From assembly GCA_024336345.1 (NCBI GenBank), contig JANFOG010000001.1, positions 992,001 through 1,056,000 on the forward strand: a DNA stretch of 64,000 bases, given 5' to 3'. Source of the stretch: Mariannaea sp. PMI_226. Taxonomy: Eukaryota; Ascomycota; Sordariomycetes; Hypocreales; Nectriaceae. The first letter of the stretch is position 1. Every line of letters begins with the position of its first letter. The notes beneath the pieces are model-generated. The model was not told the DNA's origin and searched no databases. It worked only from the letters and a program-made list of their open reading frames with translations. Both the position numbers and the translations under genes were made by a program. Positions 47,431 through 59,289 of the stretch are shown piece after piece.

Positions 47431-50400
47431 TGTCAATGGAAGTATAGAATATATCCGATGGTTGTGATTTTGTGACTTGATGAGGTGAGTTGTCTGGATG
47501 TTTTGGATTACGAGGAGTAATGGAGGGCGATATATATATAGACATTTTTAACATGCGTCCTTGATGTCGCATGTGTTGTTGCCCCATTGAGAACGTTGAT
47601 GAGAAGGAAGATCACTATTGGCTCGATTTCTAGCTTGAATCAATACGGAAGGTAAATATTGAACTGGGGAAATGGAGAAGCCATACAGGACAGGGTGTGT
47701 TATCGTGTGTCGTGTGGCAGTGGGTGTTATGGTATGGAAGCTGATGGCCTCCATCCATCACCAACCAAATCCGCCTTCTAGAAGCCTTCTGTAGGATGCG
47801 CTAAGGGCACGGCAAACGACTCCATGGCGCCAAGTACTGTGGGGATCATTGCGACTTTGGTGCGACTGGGACCTGGGGTAAGGACTGTATGTGCTCTACG
47901 CGGTATAGTGTCTGGAAGAAGCGAAGGATTGAAATTCTATGGAGCAACATGGCACCCGACTAAATACCGCGTTTCAAGTGAGATTCCTTCCGGGCATGGG
48001 GGAGGCTTGGCCTGACCCCAATCCATGTCACTAGATAAATGACCAAGGTATGTAGTAGAAGGCCATGGTGCGTGCAGTTTTGATCAACTCCAGCAATGTG
48101 CCCAGCTGCTTGTTTAGGAAATGCTCTAGAACACACGGTATCTGAGTGATTTGCCCGGTTCCTTGCTGGGTAATCCCGGACTCGCGCTACTGCAAATGCA
48201 ATGCAACAAAGTCGGAGATCTGTTTTGAACGGTGTTTGGGAAACCAATCTTCTTACTACATCAGAGGACTGCTCGGCGAAGTTGCATGACTTGTTGTTGA
48301 TAGCTGGTTCTACGGAATTGTCTAGGCGCGGAGTAAGAGTAGCAGGTGGAATATAAGGGAAACATTAATCTGTACACATTAGGTAATTACTGTTTGAGCT
48401 TTTCGTAAAAGATTCAAAGCACGTCGACTCTACTACCCACTGTGCCACGCGTATTCTGCCTATCTAGGTCCCTTACCTCTCCCAGTCCCGTGCGTCGACA
48501 GATCATTTCTCATACTAGTAGCACAGCCCAGTCGAGTGGTTGGTTGGCTATGCTGTGGTTATCAAAGGAGGAGTCAACGATCAGATTCCAAAACGGCATC
48601 TTAGAAGAAGAGGCGAGTTTGTTCCATGGTTCTTCCATTAAACGACCTACCTAAATCAGTCAAGGCCATATTGTGCACAAACTTGACCAGGGAGCCATGG
48701 TTCAAGATGAATGATGACTCTGGCGATCTTGCTTGAGAAGGAACCCTTGTGAGATAGACTTATTGCCAAAGCAAGTGATGGTTGGGGGAGCTAGGCTCCT
48801 TTTTTTGTCGGAGATGGGAGAGGAGGAGAGAAGAGAGGCGGTGGCCGTGCTCTGCCTCTCGGGGGTCCCGCCATCCCGGCCGGGCGTCGATGACATGGCG
48901 CTATAATCCTAGCCCCTCCCCCCCGGCACAAGGTAATCTACCCCAAAAAGATTACAGTAATAAATCTATTGTGCTGGAAGGGCAAGTCCTGGGAGATCCG
49001 GGACTGGCAAGCGAGTGGCACACGGTGTTATCCGGGACTCTTCGCTGGCTCACGAATTCCGCCCGACCATTCCCTTCTTCGCAAGAGGCTTTCTGTGCGA
49101 AGTGTTGGTTTTGTGTGATTTGCTCGACTTGTTGTTTCAGCTCTGCCAAGAAGGTGGATAGAAAGACATCAATGCTTGCTTGCTAGACGAATGGCAAAGC
49201 ATGTTGCCCTAGCTAGATACCAGGGTAGTTGAATCAACGACAGTCCTAGTCTTCCGTATCCTTCTGAGTACTCCAACGTGGCATCATTCTGCGTGCAGCA
49301 CATTACGCACGGATGGGGATTATCACTCATCAGGAAAGATTGTATATTGAAAAAAAAACGGTACCTTGGTACTGTGCCATGGCTTTCATGTAATCAAAGT
49401 ACGTAATGATCTTCGTACATTAGAATCTCAGAGTATTCTAAGATGCAGGCTGTGTGGGGACTGGCACTGTTATTGTTCTTCGTTTGCTGGCTGACCAGCC
49501 TATTCTGCACTTCTCCTTGGGTCACAAGAGACTGACATCGAGTATCGCGCCCACTCAAAGAGAGTTATCGGATATTCTATAATCAAGCCATTACTGGACG
49601 ATTGTTTAAAGCCGTTCTCCATTTCAGTCGTTATGCTTTGAACGCGGAGAAACCACTCTAGGGTCACATGGGTATTATTGTATAAACACGAGATGGATCA
49701 TGAGAAAGTTGATGCTTCCTAGATCCTGGACGCAGTGCAGATCGTACCACTACTATTAGATAGCAAGTATAGAATTCAAAAAATATGTCCACGGTAGTAA
49801 TAATAGACTGTTGAAATGATAGGGAAGAATAGCAATTGAATCGTTTAGTAAATCCTCAATAAAACACTTTCTGCAGGTATTAGGTGAGGATATCGTGTAG
49901 TAATAATGCCCAACCGCCATTTGGCTCAAACAGTCACGCACTCAATGGGTATTGTGTTGATGAAACTACACCAAGGAGCAATTGAGCACAAGCTACAATA
50001 ACCTTATTTAGTAATCTCAACTTTTGTATATACTTGGGGAACTACTCAAAAACTAATGATTTTCTAGAAGACTGGAGTGCAAAAAACAATCATATCCGAC
50101 GGACAACTTGGCGTGTAAGTTGCTTAAGTACTGAGTCGTGCCAGGGTTGTCGAATCCGACTCTCTCAGAGGAGAGAGATAATATCTCGAGAAATTGCCAC
50201 CGTAGCACTGAATGGACAAGTGTTTATCCGACACAGCTTGGTTCCTTACCAAATGATCAAGTTGTAAAGAGGCATAATATGTCATTATAAAAACACACAA
50301 AAAACAAGTGAAAGCTACCTGCAATATAACGGGACTGAGAAGAGCCGTGATATTTGGGGCAACGATGAACGAACAGCAGCCAATCGAGTAAATATGAAAA

Positions 50401-52376
50401 TCAATGACCACGGCTAAGGATATTGGCATTCCAGCCCATTGCTAGCTTCGACTTCCACAAGGGCACGGCTTATTTTCTTTTTATTCTATTTTCCTATTTG
50501 TGTCTAGCTAAATTCAAAGCGATATCACTCTGAAAGTCACTTATCCTATCCCTTAAATGCAAGTGTCTAGACATATGAGGTATGGAACTTGGGTAATAAG
50601 GCTGGATTGATTCAATCTAAGCTAATTACTTTTCAGATTAACATGCTGACAGACACAGGCTAGGTCAAGAGCAGCAAGGGTCGTAAAGACTCAAACCCAA
50701 TGTGCATTGTTAACCGAGATGACTGATGAGCCTTTTTTCCGCAGATCAGTTTCACATTGGCCCAAGAGTTCAATAACTGGTTGGCTCACACGACCCTTTT
50801 CTGTTTGTTCTATGACCATACTGTTCTGAGCCTAGGTAGCTAGTATCGTTTGCCGTTGCCCATCAGCTTGTGAGTGATTGAGTACTTTTGATGCATCAAC
50901 ACAGAACCCAACACAGGCTGTAGTGCAAACTCATTGATTCTTTTACGCAAATTCTTGAGAAGTATTGAAAATAAAAAGATTAATAGAGTTAATAATCACT
51001 TCATAGTTTGGATCACAATAGCTAAACGTGCTCGTTGCCTTGGCCTGAGAGTGGTCGTGAGCCAGTGTCCAGAGACCCTCATACATTCATACCCAAATCA
51101 ACAACTTGGATCTATGTGGCGTACGCCTCTTGGACTCCACTTGAATTACTACCCTACTTTGACCGTTAATCCAAGTGCTCGCCCGGATGACAAAAGACAG
51201 GCTTTCCACGGTATCGCAAGTTAAAGAAATAGCCCAGATATTCCTGTTCTTCCCCAGCCACCCGCGAGCGGGCACTAATTCCGCCCAGCCCCCCTGGACG
51301 CTGATCCCTTATCAGAGGAACGACGATCTTCTCCATTGTGATCTTTGATACAACCTAAAAAGGATAGTCAAACGGAGGGTAGGAACATGTTGAAGTCTGT
51401 TCGCAATCTTGCTGCTGTCGTTCTTAGTATTAGCTGTTGGGATGCAGAATGTTGAGCGATATCAAGCACGGCACCGAAAGATCTCAATCTGGGCTGTTTA
51501 ATCATCTTCAAATAGAATATTGTATTTATATACTAACTTTGAGTATCCAGACTCATCTATCCAGCCAAGTCGAGATAGTCGGTTTGGGGGAAGTTTGCGT
51601 CATTTTTGGAGAGATATAACGAATTAATATTATTAAAGAGCTTTCGAAGAGCGTCTACTATAATATGCATGGGTGGAGATATAAAAAGTGTCAACGAATT
51701 GATTACACTACATCCATATCTCATATTTCATCACCCGTTGGTATTGACTATGTTGCTTAAGGGATTAGACGAAGTACAAGAGGAAATACCAGACAATATA
51801 CAATTGAATTACACTGGGGCAAATGGAAAACATGTTATATACTCTAAATCACTATCCAGGTATATCTTGCGCACTCGGAACCAATAGCCTCTTTACATGG
51901 ATGTATCATTCCGTCTTTGAGCTTGAATTTTCTGTCTGGTCTACCCTGGAGACGTCAACGTAGATCTGCTCTACTTCTGCTACCCTCATTTGGAGTAGTG
52001 GTAGCGAGAGCGCTCCTCCTTGTTGGAGTCCAAGCTGGCGTTGTTCCGGTCCAGCCGCGGCAAGACTCCGTCTTTGATGAGAACGATATCTTCAATCTCA
52101 AAGGACGCGGCAGCGGCGGCGACAAGGGAGGTGGCAGCCCATAATCAGAAGACGGAACATCACCCAAAGGAACAACTACACCCAGAAACTCAAACTCAGG
52201 AGGTGGATATCCGCCTAAATGAAGACAGAATGTATCCCTCCCCCCTTCTTTTTCTTTTATTTTTTCAGTATTCCAACCTCAATTTCATATCGTGAGTAGT
52301 TATTAACTTCTGAAATCTATAGATGTCTAGAATAACGCTTTGGAGCCTCTAAACCTGATGCTTATACTATCAAGTT
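47431..52376. other. Gene-poor region, partly AT-rich
   Basis: About 5 kb without a supported intact gene. The first kilobase is the permease promoter. From about 49.4 to 51.9 kb base composition drops: hand counts of sample 60-base lines give about 30-43% G+C against about 50% or more in gene lines. An ORF at 51669-51887 starts MGGDIKSVNEL and runs 72 codons. A Leu/Val-rich, signal-like open stretch at 51917-52144 has no ATG. Neither matches a family I know. They may be remnants of the gene whose last exons follow. Confidence 0.5.
47531..47540 (-). promoter_or_regulatory. Candidate TATA box of the permease gene
   Basis: Five TA units lie about 100 bases upstream of the permease start codon, at a distance that fits a TATA box. 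Transcription start is not known. Confidence 0.4.
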
Positions 52377-52689
52377 TTGATCCTAATGCTAGCTAGCGCC
52401 CAAACGAAGCCCACCCGCGGAATGCTGGCACATTTCGACCCTTCGTGGGGTGAGTCTTCTTTGGCAGGGAAGGCTGTCTCTATGATTCCTCGGGCAACAT
52501 TACCGATAATCAATGTACGTATACGAAAAAAAAAAATCAAAAAAATCAAGAAAATTGTGTAACTAACCTAAGCGTTTATTGTAGGCTCTTCCCCATTGGC
52601 GATGGTCCGAGTACTACTACCTCATGAGCAACCCATACATCCAAGCATGGGGTACCAAGTACTGGACTCAGCGCATCGTTATGTATTAG
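52377..52689 (+). pseudogene. 3' part of an unrecognised gene, possibly decayed
   Basis: I do not recognise the product. Two exons are supported: an open stretch up to 52514 (reading AHFDPSWGESS ... TLPIIN) and 52585-52689 (ALPHWRWSEYYYLMSNPYI, ending QRIVMY and a stop). The 70-nt intron between them has a GTACGT donor, an AACTAAC branch site and a TTGTAG acceptor, and keeps the frame. The last exon is unusually rich in Trp and Tyr. The upstream limit is uncertain: the frame is closed by a stop at 52356 and needs a further splice. A CA-to-TA change could explain the TAA at 52142 in an upstream signal-like frame. It could be an intact orphan gene with missed exons or a decayed small secreted protein gene. 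Confidence 0.35.
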
Positions 52690-53604
52690 GATTAGGATAT
52701 TGATGCCAGATATGAAAGCATCCTTATGTGATGCAATCCGGGTTTGGAGCGTTGTGGTGTAGGTTGTGTGACTACGCGAAAATGAACTATTTAGAAGGTA
52801 TCAGGATTTCGCATTATATAGATGAACGGCTATAAACACTACAGCAATAGAAGTTTGACATGTTTGGTCTATTGAATCCCTCGCCTGAGCGTCTGCACAA
52901 AACTCTTTACCTTCCAGTGATTTTTGTCTCCGCAGAATCGTAGGATTGAATGTCTATTCCACCAAGGACGGATCAGCGCAGGGTGATTTAGTTCAGCAGC
53001 ATTGTATCGGCTCTTCTTCAATGTTATAAGAAAGCCACAAATATTCATAGAGCAATCGTATAACATGGAAGAGAGCTGGACAGAAGGATCTATTTATCAA
53101 GTCTGAGAAATGATAATTTGTCTCCATATCGTAGTCTGTGTCTTGGATCGCTAGTTGAGTGTGTATGACCAACCCAGAAGTAGATGCTCCTCTTCGTTAT
53201 ATTCGTTGGGCAAGAGTTTCAACCGCTTTATATGTCACTTTGCCACACAACACTTCAGTATCTCGCCTATCAATACTAGTGTCTCATGTCCTAATACCAT
53301 AAATATTCATCTCCAAGTTACCTTGAGAAAGTGAGCGGCCCTAGATTATTTCACAAAATATATTTTCCTGGGGAGGGCTGAAGTCTCAAGTCTAGATTTA
53401 TTTGCACGAATCGTACACACTTCCATAACTGCGTAACCACAACGTTGACCTGGTTTCCTTATCGCCCGCGCTAAGCCCCGCATCAAATGTCAACACCAAA
53501 GGGAAAAAAAATCTTGACCCCACCATGCGCTGTGACGGCCCTATCAACCAGGAATCCAACATCACATCACTGAATCAAAATATACAGCCACCACATTACA
53601 CAAC
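52690..53604. other. Intergenic, no supported gene
   Basis: AT-rich spacer between the unrecognised fragment and TSR4. No gene is seen; the last 100 bases are the TSR4 promoter and leader. Confidence 0.6.
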
Positions 53605-54874
53605 ATGGCTGCATACGAATCCGACTCGTCTGACGGCGAGTTTGAGGAGACAAACGTCCTACTTGGTTATGCTTCAAAGGACGCAGATGATGACACCATC
53701 AGCCGTCTCGGAGGCCAGCCGGTGCGCAACCCCACGCCTTCGCAAGACCTGCCAAACCCTCACTAACATGCAGGCTGTATTCTAGGAATGGCTCGACCCT
53801 GAAGCGCCTCCCAGCGCAGCCTATGCTCGATGCAAAGTTTGCAAGGAGATGATGGTACTGATCTTGCAACTCAACGGCGAACTACCTGAGCGATTCCCAG
53901 AGCATGAGCGACGCATATACGTCTTTGCCTGTCGACGGGCAAGTTGCCGGCGCAAGGAGGGGAGCATCCGCGCTCTACGAGGCGTGAGGGTATGGAAGGA
54001 GGTGGAACCTAAGAAGAAGGACTCCCAGGAGGAGAGAGATCAGAAGGTGGAAGAGAAACCCAAGAATGACGGACCTGGCTTGGGCGAGTCCCTCTTTGGT
54101 GCAAAGGGACTCGGGGGGGCCGCGGGTGCGAACCCTTTTGCAAGCAACGCCAACCCTTTCAGTCCTTCAACGAACAGCTCAAGCAATCCCTTCAGCTCAG
54201 GTACACCATCCAACCCTTTTTCTTCTCAACCAACAAAACCCGCCGCCGTCTCTGAAACCCAAATCACTTCGCTCCCAAAGACCTTCGCCGAGTCCCTGAA
54301 CATCAAGCCATCTCCGGCCACCCCTCCGCCTGCGGCCGAGCCGTGGCCCGCAACGATCCCTGACAGTTACCCGACGCTGTACCTCGCCGATGCAGACTAT
54401 GAGACCCTCGATCCCACACCCGCCAAGGTACCTCAAAACACCCGCCTCGAGGATGCTGACGCCCCAGAGCCTTCGGTCCTTGACCGGGAAGCCTTCGAGT
54501 CCACCATGGATGCCACCTTCCAGAAATTCGCCGACCGCCTGGCCCAGAACCCTGATCAAGTCATTCGCTATGAGTTTTCTGGCACGCCGTTGTTGTACTC
54601 CAAGACCGACAAGGCTGGTGTGGCCATCACCAAAGGTGCCGTGCCACGGTGCAGTACATGTGGCGCTCGCCGAGTGTTTGAGGTGCAGCTCACGCCCAAC
54701 GCCATCTTTGAGTTGGAAGGCGACGACTTGAGTCTAGATGGCATGGAGTGGGGTACGATTATCGTGTTTGTGTGCGAGCAGGATTGCTCGCCAAGGGGCA
54801 CAGAGTTGACCAAAACTGGATATATCGAGGAGTGGGCCGGAGTGCAGTGGGAGGAGTTGTCAAAGGGGAAATAA
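53605..54874 (+). CDS. TSR4: PDCD2/Tsr4-type ribosome assembly chaperone
   Basis: A 401-residue protein of the PDCD2 family. In yeast, Tsr4 binds newly made uS5 (Rps2) and is needed for 20S pre-rRNA processing. Exons 53605-53721 and 53786-54874 join at GGQP/EWLDPEAPPS, a conserved family start. An N-terminal zinc-binding part has the CKVC pair and CRRASCRRKEGSIRALRG; a C-terminal PDCD2 domain has RYEFSGTPLLYS, PRCSTCGARRVFEVQLTPNA and the closing EEWAGVQWEEL. Between them is a long low-complexity linker with four Asn-Pro-Phe motifs at about residues 145-190. It converges with eIF3k. Function by family is well supported. Confidence 0.94.
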
Positions 54875-55215
54875 AAACAGAAACCGGGGAAATGGCAAAT
54901 GTTGCAAAGTGGAGTTTTTGACGTATATATAACGAGATGAAGAAAAAGTTTATAGAGTATATTCAACATCATGACGGGTCACGTTTTAGAATGTCAAAAT
55001 AGACACTTCAAGCACGGGTAATCTAACAAATCACAAAGTTCTATATATGCTAGATTCTTTGGATTGCTCTTCAATGACATGCCCTATATAACGCCTGGAT
55101 TTTATACCCTCTCCATGCTACCCCATTCCTTTTCGCAACATGAGTTCGTCATGACATGTCCTGCGTGATGGGGAGTTTGAAAAACTACATCCTTTGCCAA
55201 CAGGTCCTCCTGCCC
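54875..55215. other. Shared 3' flank of convergent genes
   Basis: AT-rich spacer of 341 bases between TSR4 (+) and eIF3k (-). No gene is seen. Confidence 0.7.
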
Positions 55216-56169
55216 TTAAACCGTCTCCTCCCAAGCTCGTCGAAGCACTCTGGAAAACTGCTCGACGCTCACGTCCTCACGGATGTCGGCCTTCTTAGCC
55301 TCGTTGTCGGGGTTGGAAGGAACCTTGACGTTGCCGTTGTCCTCGACAGTCCAGCCGCAAACCTGGGTGACGAATTCCTTGGTAGCCGCCTCATTCTTGA
55401 GACCTAACCACGACTCAAGGTGGGAGACATGGAGCTCACGGAAAGCCTGGGAGACGAGGAGGGCGATGCGGTGGCGGACGAGATCCTCGAAGCCAGCAAT
55501 GTCGGCAACAAGGTCAGCACAGAGATCGTCGCCGTCAATATCGGCCCAAAACTGGGAGTACTGAGCGCCCTCAAGTTGGCCGTTGAGGGAGCGGAGCTTG
55601 GTGAGGGCTTCGTGGAGCTCGGTGTTCGAGGCAGTGGAGGGGTTGATAAGGTGGAGGGCGAGGGTGAACTGAGGAGAAGGGAACTCGGTCATGGCCTTGA
55701 CCAGGATGTTGGTGACGATCTCATCCTTGATACGGTCAGGGTTGAGCTGGTATCTATTGAAAAAGGAGGCAGGGTTGGAGGTTAGCCTTTTATCTGCGAA
55801 AGTAGTTCGCAAACTGCAGGAGAAAAAGCATTGGGTATATCAGATAGTAAGAATAAAGTGACTTCAAGCGTGGTTTCCTAGGCCACGACGTTCAGGTAAT
55901 AGGAAACGTTGACATTTTAATCATCATATCAAAATCAAATAAAACAAGCAAAAAAGATGCACGAGGTGCCTGCCAAATAGAACAGCAGACCAATGAGAAA
56001 CTTACAGCTTCAGGAGGGTACGGTTAGCATTGCAGTCGGTAAACTTCTGCTCGCATTGCTCGCCCAGATAACCCTCGAGATGGCCAACGGCTTCAGGGTT
56101 ATACCTCTCGAGGCCGTTGATAATGGTTGTGATGTAGTCGGGCCGCTCGGGCGGGTCTTCGCCGTTCAT
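55216..56169 (-). CDS. eif3k: Translation initiation factor eIF3 subunit k
   Basis: A non-core subunit of eIF3, which binds the 40S ribosome during initiation. Exons 56169-56006 and 55753-55216 join to 233 residues, normal for the family. The N-terminus reads RPDYITTIINGLERYNPEAVGHLEGYL and the splice restores LLKLYQLNPDR, both typical of eIF3k. The C-terminal part carries the PCI-like winged-helix region (VSQAFRELHVSHLESWLGL). S. cerevisiae lacks this subunit, filamentous ascomycetes keep it. The gene is divergent from DNA ligase I across a 398-base spacer. Confidence 0.93.
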
Positions 56170-56567
56170 GATGTCGGTAGGGAGGAGGGGGATTTGAGGG
56201 GGATGTCGGGGCGAGGTTCGCGATGGTGGGGCAGAGGAAAGATTTCGACGGTTGTGTGAGAGCATCGCTTGTGCGTTTCCAAACAGGTTTAGCGCCGAGG
56301 AGGGGCTTGGGTGTTTTACTCAATTTGCTGCACATTCAAGTTGTTGTGTGGGCGTCACGTGCTCGCGCGTCTGCAGTCGTCATACAGTACGACCCGAAAG
56401 GAGAGGTCGGAAGAGCTAGGCGCGTTGCGAGCATGGCAAACTACATGTCTTACACTTTTCGAAGGATGGAGATGACACTGATCCCTTGTTATCCATTATT
56501 TCTGCCGTCCTTTAAATTTTAATTTAATATTAGAGCGCATAGTCGCCTTCATGATTCAATTCCAACA
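56170..56567. promoter_or_regulatory. Shared promoter of eIF3k and DNA ligase I, with CGCGT and CACGTG sites
   Basis: A 398-base spacer between divergent genes. On the ligase side there are two CGCGT sites (56366-56370 and 56421-56425), each an ACGCG MCB core on the opposite strand, and one CACGTG E-box-like palindrome (56356-56361). Yeast CDC9 (DNA ligase I) is a known MBF target; use of these sites here is inferred. Confidence 0.45.
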
Positions 56568-59289
56568 ATGTCAAGCCCCTCTAAGAAGCGTAAGCTGAAC
56601 AATGGCAGCAAGTCTTCTGACCCGGCTCCCAGAGGATTGGAGTATTTCTTCTCGAAACAGAGACAAAATGGTACCGGAGCTTCCAGTAAACCCGATGCAA
56701 AAACTCCAGGCGACAGCGCTTCATCTGTGTTGACCGATGAAGAACTCGCTCGTAGGCTTCAGGCAGAATGGGATCAAGAGGAGCGGGAGGCTTCTCTGGC
56801 GAGGAACAAACCTGCTTCTGGCGAATCAAACGAAAGGAACCCAGTAAGAGAAGCCGATCAAGTATCAAAGCCTGACCAGCCACTTGTACTTCCCTTACCT
56901 CTAGCAAAACCTAGCTCAACTCAGGAGAAGTCAACGGGCACTCTTGGTCTCCAATCCGCTGGAATATCGGATGACACAACGTCGACATCAATACCACTAG
57001 ATGAATCGCCTCTCACGTTCCAACCATCACAATATATACCCCACTTACAAGAGCACTGGGCATTAGAGGGAGGAGACGCCTCTTATGCTCTTCTCACAAG
57101 ATGCTTCGTTCTTGTCAGCGGAACTACAAGCCGCATCAAAATCGTGGACACTCTGGTGAATTGTCTGAGGATATTAATTGAGGGTGACCCATCGAGTTTG
57201 CTTCCGGCGGTGAGTTTTCAGAGTCCATTCCGCGACCCAGGGCTCATTGTTCTCAGGTATGGTTGGCGACGAACTCGATATCTCCGCCTTACATATCCCT
57301 TGAATTAGGACTAGGTGGATCTGCAATATCCAAGGCCTTGAAAAACGTGTGTGGTCTAGATAATCGTTCCCTCAAGGCCATATATGATAAATATGGCGAT
57401 GCTGGAGATGTGGCATTCGAAGCGAAGAAGAAGCAGAGCTTCACCCTAAGAAAGCCAAAGCCGCTGACTATTAAAGGGGTATACCAGTCTCTTGTCAAAA
57501 TTGCCAATAGTCAGGGCCAAGGAAGTGCAGAGGCCAAACAGAGACTTGTAGACCGGCTCTTACAGGATGCGCGTGGTGGTGAAGAGAGTCGGTTCGTGGT
57601 GCGCACATTATGTCAACACGTAAGTTCCCCCCCAAAGTTGCTGCAAACCGGCTGTGGCCAATAACCTGGTGTTAGCTTCGAATTGGTGCTGTTAAAACAA
57701 CGATGCTGATCGCCTTGTCGAGGGCTTTCCTCCTTTCACGGCCCCCCGACACGGACTTCCCTATAAGGTCGACCTCGGAGCTGTCCAAATTGAAGAAGGA
57801 GAAACTCGCCGAGATATGGGCTAAAGGAGAGGAAATTGTCAAAGCTTGCTATGCAAGGCGACCTAATTATGCCGACTTGGTCCCGGTGCTCCTCCAAATT
57901 GGCATATCGGAAGAACTCCTGTTACGTTGTGACATCACTTTACACATCCCTCTTCGTCCAATGCTGGGAAGCATCACTCGGGATTTATCCGAGATGCTTA
58001 CCAAACTTCAAGGAAGAGATTTTGCGTGTGAGTACAAGTATGACGGTCAACGAGCACAGATACACTGTGATGAGCAAGGCAAAGTCTCAATATTCTCGAG
58101 ACACCTAGAGCTGATGACCGATAAATACCCTGACCTTGTGGAGTTGATACCCAAAATTCGCGGAGAGGGCGTGGGAAGTTTCGTCATGGAAGGGGAAGTG
58201 GTGGCTGTTGATCGATCCACGGGAGAACTGAAGAACTTCCAAACACTTACCAATCGCGCTCGAAAAGATGTTGATATTGGTAGTATCACGATTAATGTCT
58301 GCCTATTTTCCTTTGATCTCATGTATTTGAATGGACAACCACTCCTGGATCGCTCATTCAGAGAACGGCGGGAGTTATTACGCTCCTTGTTCACTGAGGT
58401 CCCGAATCATTTTACTTGGGTTAAGAGTCTGGATGCGACCTCTGGGGAGTCAGAGACTGTGTTGGAATTCTTCAAGTCTGCCATTGAAAGTAAATGCGAA
58501 GGGATCATGGTAAAAATTCTGGACAACTTGCCGACTCTACCATATACCGGAGAAACAGAGCTGCAAGCTTCCGAGCCAAGCGAAAAGCCATCGCTATCAA
58601 AATCCAAACCTAAAGGAAAAGGGAAGAACAAATCTGAAACTACAGAGGACGAAAAGAAGGCCAAGTCGCGACGCAAAGCTCTGCTTGCGACATATGAGCC
58701 TGACAAGCGACTTGATTCTTGGCTCAAAGTCAAGAAAGACTACAGCTCTAGTTTTGATACCCTCGATCTGATACCGATAGCTGGATGGCATGGCCAAGGC
58801 CGCAAGGCGAAGTGGTGGTCGCCAATCTTACTTGCAGTTCGAAACGAGGACAGTGGAACGCTTGAAGCGGTCTGCAAATGCATATCCGGCTTCACCGACG
58901 TCTTCTACAAAGCCAATAAAGAATTCTATGACAATGGGGAAGAGAGTGGAGAGGCGAAGAATACAAGATTACAAAAGCCGAGTTTCGTCGAATATTCAGG
59001 GCCAACACCGGACGTTTGGTTCGAGCCGCAGGAGGTGTGGGAAATGGCATTTGCAGATATTACGCTGAGTCCAACTTATACAGCAGCTATCGGGCTGGTC
59101 AGCGACGAGAGGGGGCTGAGTTTGAGATTCCCGAGGTTTTTGAAGAAGCGAGAGGATAAGGGAATAGATGAAGCAAGCACGTCTGACTTTTTAGCTGGTC
59201 TCTATAGGAAACAAGAGATAACGGCACGAGCTGGAGAGGGAGAGGCAGCTGAACAAGATCAAGATGGAGAGATAGAGGAAGATGAATGA
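56568..59289 (+). CDS. CDC9: ATP-dependent DNA ligase I
   Basis: Seals Okazaki fragments and repair nicks in the nucleus. Exons 56568-57209, 57257-57619 and 57676-59289 join to 872 residues. A disordered N-terminus has a nuclear signal (KKRK) and a PCNA-binding-like motif (GLEYFFSKQ, lacking the usual Gln). The DNA-binding domain covers about residues 155-400; the active-site lysine is Lys456 in motif I (EYKYDGQR). Motif III (LFSFDLMYLNG), motif IV (CEGIMVK) and motif V (WLKVKKDY) follow, then the OB domain ending RFPRFLKKREDKG. A Lys/Ser/Glu-rich insertion of about 50 residues separates motifs IV and V. The acidic tail (GEIEEDE) is ordinary for fungal ligases. Identity is firm. Confidence 0.96.
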
